DNA from: an uncultured Phycisphaerales bacterium
GTDB taxonomy: Bacteria; Planctomycetota; Phycisphaerae; Phycisphaerales; UBA1924
Reading direction: 5' to 3'
Assembly: GCA_937879825.1 (NCBI GenBank)
Contig: CALFMQ010000370.1
Location: 1-16,191, forward strand
DNA: 16,191 nucleotides
The notes beneath the pieces are model-generated. The model was not told the origin of the DNA and searched no databases. It saw nothing but the letters and a program-made list of their open reading frames with translations. Positions 1-6,243 of this stretch are shown here, piece by piece (positions within the stretch are counted from its first letter, which is position 1; every line of letters begins with the position of its first letter). Position numbers and translations under genes: made by a program.

Positions 1-1299
1 GCCGCCGACATGCCGGGCGTCACCAGCGCGCCGAAGTTGCAACCGATCGAGACGCGCATCGTCATGCTCCAGTCCGGCTTCCGCGCCCCGATGGGGATCA
101 AGGTTTACGGGCCCGATCTGGAGAGCATCGAGTCCTTCGGGCTCGAACTCGAACGAGCGCTCAAACTGGTGCCGAGCGTTCAGCCCGCAGCGGTCTTCGC
201 CGATCGGGTGGTCGGTAAACCGTACCTCGAGATCGATATCGACCGCGAGAAGATCGCGCGCTACGGGCTGCGGATCGCGGATGTGCAGGAAGTGATCGAG
301 GTCGCCATCGGGGGCAAGCCCCTGACCATGACCGTCGAGGGGCGCGAACGCTACCCCGTTCGCGTCCGCTATCTGCGCGAGCTGCGCGACCAACCCGAGA
401 CGCTCGGCGACATCCTCGTACCCACGATGAGCGGCGCGCAGGTGCCGCTCCGCGAACTCGCCGAGATCGAGTACCGACGCGGGCCGCAGATGATCAAGAG
501 CGAAGACACCTTCCTCGTGGCCTATGTCTTGTTCGACAAGAGGCCCGGGTTCGCCGAGGTCACGGTCGTCCATGACGCGCAGCGGTTTATCGGAGAACAA
601 ATCAAGAGTGGCGCGCTGGTCGTCCCGGCCGGGGTGAGTTTCGAGTTCGCGGGCTCGTACAAGAATCAGGTCCGCGCCGCCAAGCGGTTGAGCGTCGTGC
701 TCCCGCTCTCGCTTGTGGTGATTTTCCTGCTGATCTACTTTCAGTTCCGCAAAGTCGGCGTGACGATGATGATCTTCACGGGCGTTTTCGTCGCGTGGGG
801 CGGGGGATTCCTCATGCTGTGGCTCTATGCTCAGCCGTGGTTCCTCGACACGCATTTGCTCGGGACCAACCTCCGCGAGCTCTTCCAGGTCCGCCCGTTC
901 AACCTGAGCGTGGCCGTCTGGGTGGGGTTCCTCGCGCTGTTCGGCATCGCCACGGACGATGGCGTCATCATGGCGACACGCATTGAGCAATCGATGGCCG
1001 AGGAGCAACCCGACTCCATCGAGGCCATCCGCAAAGCGGTCGTCGATGGGGGCCGACTCCGCATCCGCGCCGCTGTCATGACCAGCGCCACGACCATTCT
1101 CGCCCTGCTGCCCGTGCTCACCAGCACCGGACGCGGCTCGGACATCATGGTGCCGATGGCGATCCCGTCTTTCGGCGGTATGGCCGTGGCCTCGCTCACG
1201 TGGTTCGTCGTTCCGATTCTGTATTGCTGGCGGGCGGAGTGGAAACTCCGCCTGTCCGCCGTTGTCTCGTCTGATAGCCATTCACCTCAAGGAGATTGA
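1..1299 (+). CDS. cusA: CusA/CzcA-type heavy-metal RND efflux transporter, C-terminal part (5' end outside window)
   Basis: The reading frame is open from the first base, so the gene starts to the left; the first ATG at 10 is internal. The 432 residues seen match the second half of HME-RND pumps, the inner-membrane proton/metal antiporters of tripartite Cus/Czc systems. An RIVML segment (ATG at 64-66) aligns with the CusA region that, as I recall it, holds copper ligand Met672. The later porter-domain motif RYGLRIADVQEVIE and several hydrophobic helices (about 700-860, 900-990, 1065-1130, 1165-1230) follow. Compared with CusA there is an extra loop of roughly 25 residues (about 829-900). The relay residues I recall as E939 and K984 appear as Asp (955-957) and Ala (1072-1074). 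The stop lies within the ribosome binding region of the next gene. The metal is inferred from the neighbours: copper or silver is likely, a broader range is possible. Confidence 0.9.
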   Translation, partial: AADMPGVTSAPKLQPIETRIVMLQSGFRAPMGIKVYGPDLESIESFGLELERALKLVPSVQPAAVFADRVVGKPYLEIDIDREKIARYGLRIADVQEVIEVAIGGKPLTMTVEGRERYPVRVRYLRELRDQPETLGDILVPTMSGAQVPLRELAEIEYRRGPQMIKSEDTFLVAYVLFDKRPGFAEVTVVHDAQRFIGEQIKSGALVVPAGVSFEFAGSYKNQVRAAKRLSVVLPLSLVVIFLLIYFQFRKVGVTMMIFTGVFVAWGGGFLMLWLYAQPWFLDTHLLGTNLRELFQVRPFNLSVAVWVGFLALFGIATDDGVIMATRIEQSMAEEQPDSIEAIRKAVVDGGRLRIRAAVMTSATTILALLPVLTSTGRGSDIMVPMAIPSFGGMAVASLTWFVVPILYCWRAEWKLRLSAVVSSDSHSPQGD

Positions 1300-1300
1300 A

Positions 1301-2263
1301 ATGATCAAGACCCGTCTGACTCGTGCCGCGCTGATGTGCGCAGCGTTGTTCTCGTCCGCGGCGTTAGGCGCCGAGCCCGCCGATCACGGCGCGGCCAAGA
1401 AGACACCCGTCAATGAGATGTGCCCGATCGGCAAGGAGCCCATCGTCGAGACCGCCGGAACGGTGGATTACAAGGGCAAGGCCATCGGGCTCTGCTGCCC
1501 CGGATGCGGCGAGCAGTTCCTCGCGTGGGACGAAGCACGCAAGGACGAGTTCGTCATGCTCGCCGCGGCGCACAAGGAGCCGGGCCAGGAGCAGCACGGC
1601 GCCAAGCCGCAGAACGACAAGCCGTGGGGCGAACCGTACACCCTCGACACCTGCCCGGTGTCGGGCGAGAAACTCGGCGAGATGGGGGAGCCCGTTGTGA
1701 AGGAATACGACGGGCGCGAGGTGCGGCTCTGCTGCGCGGGGTGCATCAAGAAGTTCGAAGCGGACAAGGACCGCTATTGGAGGGAGATCGACGAGCGGAT
1801 CATCAAGGATCAGCGTCGGTTCTATCCCACCGACAAGTGCCTCGTCACCGGGGAGCCGCTGGTCGAGAACGGCCAGGACATCGCCACCGAGATGGTCTTC
1901 GGGAACCGCCTCATCCGGCTCTGCTGCAAGATGTGCGTGCGCAAGTTCAAGGCCGATCCCGAATCATTCATCAAGGCGCTCGACGAGGAGACGATCGAAG
2001 CCCAGCGCAAGGACTACCCCCTGACCGATTGCGTCGTCGGCGGCGGGGCCCTCGGTTCCATGGGCGATCCCGTCGAGATGGTCGTCGCCGGGCGTCTGAT
2101 CCGCCTCTGCTGCGCGGGTTGCGAGCCCAAGATCAAGAGCGACCCGCTGAAGTACATCGCGATGGTGGATGCGGCATGGAATGAGCGGGGCAAGTTCATG
2201 CCCGAGCATGATGACGCGCACGGAAGCGACCACGCGGATCACGACGGGCATCCTCACGAGTAA
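1301..2263 (+). CDS. Secreted protein with four TRASH/YHS-like Cys modules, probable periplasmic metal-binding protein
   Basis: The start at 1301 is set by AAGGAG at 1289-1294; an in-frame ATG at 1262 lies inside cusA and lacks such a site. The 320-residue product has a Sec signal peptide (positive start, hydrophobic 8-23, probable cleavage near A-L-G/A at 23-24). Then come four copies of a module of about 45-60 residues with an invariant pattern of one Cys, 23-27 residues, then LCCxxC. The Cys sets are 41/65/66/69, 118/144/145/148, 180/208/209/212 and 244/270/271/274. Each pattern is followed by a basic or aromatic stretch such as KKFEAD or RKFKAD, as in YHS/TRASH metal-binding domains. The last 20 residues are rich in His and Asp. 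All 16 module cysteines are kept, which argues for metal binding rather than structure alone. A periplasmic copper sponge or donor to the RND pump is inferred from context. No exact family name is recognised. Confidence 0.85.
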   Translation: MIKTRLTRAALMCAALFSSAALGAEPADHGAAKKTPVNEMCPIGKEPIVETAGTVDYKGKAIGLCCPGCGEQFLAWDEARKDEFVMLAAAHKEPGQEQHGAKPQNDKPWGEPYTLDTCPVSGEKLGEMGEPVVKEYDGREVRLCCAGCIKKFEADKDRYWREIDERIIKDQRRFYPTDKCLVTGEPLVENGQDIATEMVFGNRLIRLCCKMCVRKFKADPESFIKALDEETIEAQRKDYPLTDCVVGGGALGSMGDPVEMVVAGRLIRLCCAGCEPKIKSDPLKYIAMVDAAWNERGKFMPEHDDAHGSDHADHDGHPHE

Positions 2264-2285
2264 CTCCGCCATAGGAGAACCGGTC

Positions 2286-3056
2286 ATGCGATCGAAGTCC
2301 AAGTGCCGGGCCGTGAGTCTTGCAATCGCGATGCTCGGAGTGCTGGTCCCGTCCGCGTTAGTCAATGCGCAGGCCCCCTCCCCGTCAGAGACCGGGGAGG
2401 GGGGCGCGCCGGTGAACGCGATGTGCCCCGTCCTGACCGACGAGCCCATCGACCCTGAGTTCACCGCGGAGTACAACGGCATCACGATCGGCCTGTGTTG
2501 CCGCAAGTGTGTCACGCAGTTCAACGCCGATCCTTCGGCGTTCATCGGCAACATCCCGGAACTGATCCCCGCATCGGCGAATCGCGCTGATGGCGACCAC
2601 GATGGGCACGGACACGGGCGGCCCAAACTCGCGGCTTGGATCGGCAAGTTCCACCCGCCCGCGACGCATCTACCCATCGGGCTGCTCTTCGGCGCCGCGA
2701 TCGCCGAAGCGCTCCTGATCGTGACGCGCCGGGACTACTTCCGTCACGCGGCGTCGTTCTGCGCCGTGCTGGCGGCGTTCGGGGCCGTTGCGGCGGCGAC
2801 ACTGGGTTGGTTCAACGGCGGCATCGCCCTGATCGATGAAGACTGGGTCAAGGCAACGCACCGGTGGCTCGGCACGGGCACGGCGGCCCTTTCAGTTCTG
2901 GCCGTGATCGCTTTGCTGCGGACTTCCCGCGTCAACGACGGGCCTGCGTCCAGAGGCGTCTTCAGATGGCTGTTGTTCTCGTCGGCGCTGACGGTCGGCG
3001 CCGCCGGTTTCTTCGGCGGGGCGCTCGTGTACGGGATCGATCATTACGCGTGGTGA
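2286..3056 (+). CDS. TRASH/YHS-like module fused to DUF2231 membrane domain
   Basis: The ATG at 2286 follows AGGAGAA at about 2273-2279 and lies 22 bp after the previous stop. The 256-residue protein has a signal peptide (cleavage likely at VNA/QA, 28-29). It carries one Cys module of the same type as the upstream gene (C47, C71, C72, C75, with GLCCRKC). A short DHDGHGHG His-rich linker (about 104-111) follows. Then comes a DUF2231-like membrane domain with four hydrophobic segments near 129-146, 155-175, 196-212 and 228-250. Conserved-looking histidines are H123 and H128 in the FHPPATHLPIG motif, H192 in KATHRW, and H253 in the final DHYAW. DUF2231 proteins are poorly understood and some have been linked to haem or redox membrane functions. 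Here metal sensing or transfer across the inner membrane is only an inference from the fused Cys module and the operon. Confidence 0.83.
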   Translation: MRSKSKCRAVSLAIAMLGVLVPSALVNAQAPSPSETGEGGAPVNAMCPVLTDEPIDPEFTAEYNGITIGLCCRKCVTQFNADPSAFIGNIPELIPASANRADGDHDGHGHGRPKLAAWIGKFHPPATHLPIGLLFGAAIAEALLIVTRRDYFRHAASFCAVLAAFGAVAAATLGWFNGGIALIDEDWVKATHRWLGTGTAALSVLAVIALLRTSRVNDGPASRGVFRWLLFSSALTVGAAGFFGGALVYGIDHYAW

Positions 3057-3085
3057 GGACAACAAACTCCAGGAGTTCATCACTG

Positions 3086-3430
3086 ATGAAATACAGACTT
3101 GCATGGCTCGCGTGGGGATGTGTGTTGGTCAGCGCCGGGTGCGCCCGCACACGGTCGGTCGATGCGATCGCGCTCGGGAGCCCGGCCTCGGCGCAGAGCG
3201 AGTCGATCGCCTTCGACCCGCCGGAGAACCCGTTGGCCCATCCCATCGAGCCGACCCCCGACGCACCGGAGCCCGGAAGCGCGACGGATCGCGGGATGAC
3301 CGTCTATGTATGCCCGATGCACGCGGATGTGCGCTCGGATCGACCGGGCGACTGCCCGAAGTGCGGCATGGCGTTGGTCGCCCAGCGCCCGCCCATGCCC
3401 CACGACGAGCACGAGGGAGGCGCGCCATGA
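3086..3430 (+). CDS. Small lipoprotein with heavy-metal-binding domain
   Basis: ATG at 3086 preceded by AGGAG at 3071-3075. The 114-residue product starts with a lipoprotein-type signal ending in VSAGC, with Cys19 the likely lipidated residue, though Ser at -3 makes the lipobox slightly atypical. A Pro-rich spacer (about 44-65) leads to a heavy-metal-binding domain at 73-97 with the CPMH (76-79) and CPKCGM (90-95) signatures. This small fold is often found fused to CusB adaptors and Cu-ATPases. The tail is HDEHE. The same domain recurs in the downstream ATPase, with a 30-bp stretch identical in DNA. The TGA stop overlaps the ATG of the TolC-like gene (ATGA), so translation is probably coupled. 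A periplasm-facing metal chaperone for the efflux pump is the likely role, inferred from domain and place. Confidence 0.85.
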   Translation: MKYRLAWLAWGCVLVSAGCARTRSVDAIALGSPASAQSESIAFDPPENPLAHPIEPTPDAPEPGSATDRGMTVYVCPMHADVRSDRPGDCPKCGMALVAQRPPMPHDEHEGGAP

Positions 3431-4887
3431 ATGAGTTCCGATACAGCGTCGTGCTCGCCCTGGGCGTGACGATTGTCGGCGCGGGGTGCTCCGTCGTGCC
3501 GCCGGACCGGAGTTTCGGGCGCGTGCAGCAGCCCGTCGCGGAGCGCATCGGCGCCGAGCCGGCGTGGCCCACTTCGCCCGGTGCACGCGACGCCATCGGC
3601 GGGCGCGTGCGTGAACTTCTTGGCGAGCCGCTCACGCAGGAGCGCGCGGTGCGGATCGCGCTGCTCAATAACCGCACGCTGTGGGCGGAGTATTCCGATC
3701 TGGGGATGCAGGAGGCGGACTTCGAGGAGGCGGGTTTGCTTGAGAACCCTTCGCTCGCGTTCGGGCTCGGCTTCCCCGACCGCCCGCCGAGCATCACCGA
3801 ACTGGATTTCGGCCTGACGATGAACCTCTTAAGGGCGATGCTGACGCCGGCGCGGCGGGACATCGCGGGCGATTTCCTCGACGCCGCGGTGCTGCGCGCC
3901 GCCGACCGCGTGCTGCAGACCGTGACCGAGACGCGACTCGCGTACCTCGATCTGCAGGCGTCCGAGCACATGAGCGCGGTGCTGCGAGAGATCGCGGTGG
4001 CGGCGGAGGCGTCGGCGGAACTCGCCAAACGCCTCTTCGACGCGGGGAACATGAGCGAACTGGCGCTGGCCAACGAACAGGCGCTCTATGAGGATGCGCG
4101 GATCGAGTACGCGCGGAGTCTGGCGGAGTCCAAAGGGTACCGGGAGCGCCTGAATGTGCTCATGGGCCTGTGGGGACAGGAGACCGGCTGGTCGATCGTC
4201 GATCGGTTGCCCGAACTGCCCCCGTCGGAGCCGGACCTCGGGTCGCTCGAGTCTTACGCGGTGCGTCAGCGGCTCGATCTGGCGGCGGCGGCTAAGGAGG
4301 TCGAAGCGCTCTCCAAAGCGGCGGGGCTGCAACGAGATTGGCGCTTGCTGCTCACCACCGAGGTCGGCGTGCGCGCAGCACGAGACACCGACGGGCAGTG
4401 GGTCGTCGGCCCGGAGTTCACGCTCGATCTACCCATATTCAATCAGCGCCAGGCGGAGATCACGCGCCTCGACTCGGCGCTGCTCGGCGCCCGGGCCCGG
4501 CTCGAAGCGATCGCGATCGAGACGCGCGCCGATGTGCGCCGGCTCCGCGATCACCTCTTTGCGATGCGCTACGAGATCGAGCATTACCGCGACACGGTGC
4601 TCCCGCTGCGCGAGCGCATCACCGCACTCACGCTCGAGCAGTACAACTTCATGCTCGTGGACACCTTCGGGCTGCTGGCCGCCAAGCGGGACGAGATCGC
4701 CGTGTACCGATCGTACCTGGAGAGCATCCACGACTACTGGGCGACCCGCGCCGAACTCGAGCGAGCCGTCGGCGGACGATTGCCGATGGCGTCTGGAATG
4801 AGCGACGAGCATCCAGCAGAGATGGAGGGCATGCCCGCGATGCCATCGATGACCGAGCCCCAGCATCAACACCACGGAGAACATTAA
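3427..4887 (+). CDS. TolC/CusC-family outer membrane efflux lipoprotein
   Basis: The 486-residue product is the outer-membrane channel expected to complete the tripartite pump with the RND protein and an adaptor encoded to the left. ATG 3427 overlaps the stop of the lipoprotein gene. It has a lipoprotein-type signal (IVGAGC, Cys21). Two repeats typical of outer-membrane efflux proteins follow: long Ala/Glu/Arg-rich helices, a first strand region around LENPSLAFGLGF, and a second around GPEFTLDLPIFNQRQAEI, a very typical OEP motif. The last 35 or so residues are unusual, rich in Met, His and acidic residues (MEGMPAMPSM, QHQHHGEH). This suggests a periplasmic metal-binding tail, an addition I do not associate with standard TolC or CusC. 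The gene precedes the oxidase by one base. Family assignment is secure; the exact partner is inferred. Confidence 0.9.
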   Translation: MNEFRYSVVLALGVTIVGAGCSVVPPDRSFGRVQQPVAERIGAEPAWPTSPGARDAIGGRVRELLGEPLTQERAVRIALLNNRTLWAEYSDLGMQEADFEEAGLLENPSLAFGLGFPDRPPSITELDFGLTMNLLRAMLTPARRDIAGDFLDAAVLRAADRVLQTVTETRLAYLDLQASEHMSAVLREIAVAAEASAELAKRLFDAGNMSELALANEQALYEDARIEYARSLAESKGYRERLNVLMGLWGQETGWSIVDRLPELPPSEPDLGSLESYAVRQRLDLAAAAKEVEALSKAAGLQRDWRLLLTTEVGVRAARDTDGQWVVGPEFTLDLPIFNQRQAEITRLDSALLGARARLEAIAIETRADVRRLRDHLFAMRYEIEHYRDTVLPLRERITALTLEQYNFMLVDTFGLLAAKRDEIAVYRSYLESIHDYWATRAELERAVGGRLPMASGMSDEHPAEMEGMPAMPSMTEPQHQHHGEH

Positions 4888-4888
4888 C

Positions 4889-6226
4889 ATGCTTTCTCGC
4901 AGACACTTCATCGGAACGGGACTGGCCGCCGGCGCGGGGATGGTCCTGGCGCGGCGGGCACGGGGCGAAGAAGTGCCCCCGATCCTTCGTCCGAAACTCA
5001 ACGCACCGCGCGACACGCGCACCGACCTCGGGTACCGGCCCGTCATCACGCCTAACGGCACGGCGATGCCGTACCGGATGAACGGCGGCGTCAAGGAGTT
5101 CCATATCGTCGCCGAGCCCGTCGAGCGCGAGTTCGCGCCGGGGATGAGCGTGAAGTGCTGGGGCTACAACGGCCTGACGCCCGGACCGACGATCGAGGTC
5201 GTGCAGGGCGACCGCGTGCGCTTCTTTGTGACCAACCGGCTTCGCGAGCACACCAGCATCCACTGGCACGGGCTCTTCATCCCGTGCGGGATGGACGGCG
5301 TCACGGGGCTCACGCAGCCCGGCATCATGCCCGGCGAGACCTGGGTGTACGAGTTCACGATTCCCGATCAGCACGGCACCTTCATGTACCACCCGCACGC
5401 CGACGAAATGACGCAGATGGCGTTCGGGATGATGGGGATGCTGATCGTGCACCCGCGCGAGGCGCGCGACAAGCCGATCGACCGCGACTTCGCGATCATG
5501 CTGCACAACTGGGCCGTGCATCCGGGGACCTACCGCCCGGACCCGTCGGTGATGGTCGACTTCAACATGTGGACCTTCAACAGCCGCGTATTCCCGGGCA
5601 CGGATCACTTGGTCGTGCGCACGGGCGATCGCGTACGGGTGCGCTTCGGCAATCTCAGCATGTGGAACCATCCCATCCATGTGCATGGGCACGCGTGGCG
5701 CGTGGTCGCGACCGACGGCGGGCAGATCGCCGAGGCGGGGCAGTGGCCCGAAACGACGGTGCTCGTGCCGGTCGGCACGACGCGAGATGTCGAGTTCATC
5801 GCCGACAATCCGGGCGACTGGGCGCTGCACTGCCATATGTCGCACCACACGATGAACGCGATGGCGCACGAGATCGCCAACACGGTCGATGTCGACCAGA
5901 CCGGGCTGCAACAGAAAATCCAGAAGTTGCTCCCCGGATACATGGGCATGGGCAGAGACGGCATGGCCGAGATGCAGGGAATGGCCAAGCACATGCCGGG
6001 CCCGACCAACACGCTGCCCATGATGATGGGCGAAGGACAGTTCGGCGAGATCGAGATGGGCGGCATGTTCACCGTGCTGAAGGTGCGCAACGACTACGAG
6101 GGCGGCGGTGACCCCGGGTGGTACCGCTTCCCCGACCAGACCTCCGCCCGGCGGGTTGACGGCGGTGGCGATACCGAGAGACCGATGGGTCATGGAATGA
6201 ACGGGCACGGGGCGCACGATCAATGA
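4889..6226 (+). CDS. Tat-exported two-domain multicopper oxidase
   Basis: ATG at 4889 follows GGAGA at 4876-4880. The 445-residue protein starts with a twin-arginine signal (SRRHFIGTG, then a hydrophobic run), so it is exported folded with copper. All four copper ligand motifs are present: HWH (H125, H127), HPH (H168, H170), HPIHVH (H261, H264, H266) and HCHxxxHxxxxM (H314, C315, H316, H320, M325). The trinuclear site and a type 1 site with Met axial ligand are therefore complete. Only about 90 residues separate HPH from HPIHVH, against roughly 300 in CueO-type enzymes. This indicates a two-domain (small-laccase-like) enzyme with its type 1 copper in the second domain, a class known to work as trimers. 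A Met-rich stretch at about 351-393 recalls Cu(I)-binding inserts. Cu(I) oxidation in the periplasm is the likely task. Its stop overlaps an alternative ATG (6223) of the ATPase gene. Confidence 0.92.
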   Translation: MLSRRHFIGTGLAAGAGMVLARRARGEEVPPILRPKLNAPRDTRTDLGYRPVITPNGTAMPYRMNGGVKEFHIVAEPVEREFAPGMSVKCWGYNGLTPGPTIEVVQGDRVRFFVTNRLREHTSIHWHGLFIPCGMDGVTGLTQPGIMPGETWVYEFTIPDQHGTFMYHPHADEMTQMAFGMMGMLIVHPREARDKPIDRDFAIMLHNWAVHPGTYRPDPSVMVDFNMWTFNSRVFPGTDHLVVRTGDRVRVRFGNLSMWNHPIHVHGHAWRVVATDGGQIAEAGQWPETTVLVPVGTTRDVEFIADNPGDWALHCHMSHHTMNAMAHEIANTVDVDQTGLQQKIQKLLPGYMGMGRDGMAEMQGMAKHMPGPTNTLPMMMGEGQFGEIEMGGMFTVLKVRNDYEGGGDPGWYRFPDQTSARRVDGGGDTERPMGHGMNGHGAHDQ

Positions 6227-6243
6227 ACACCGAGGAAGCGGCG

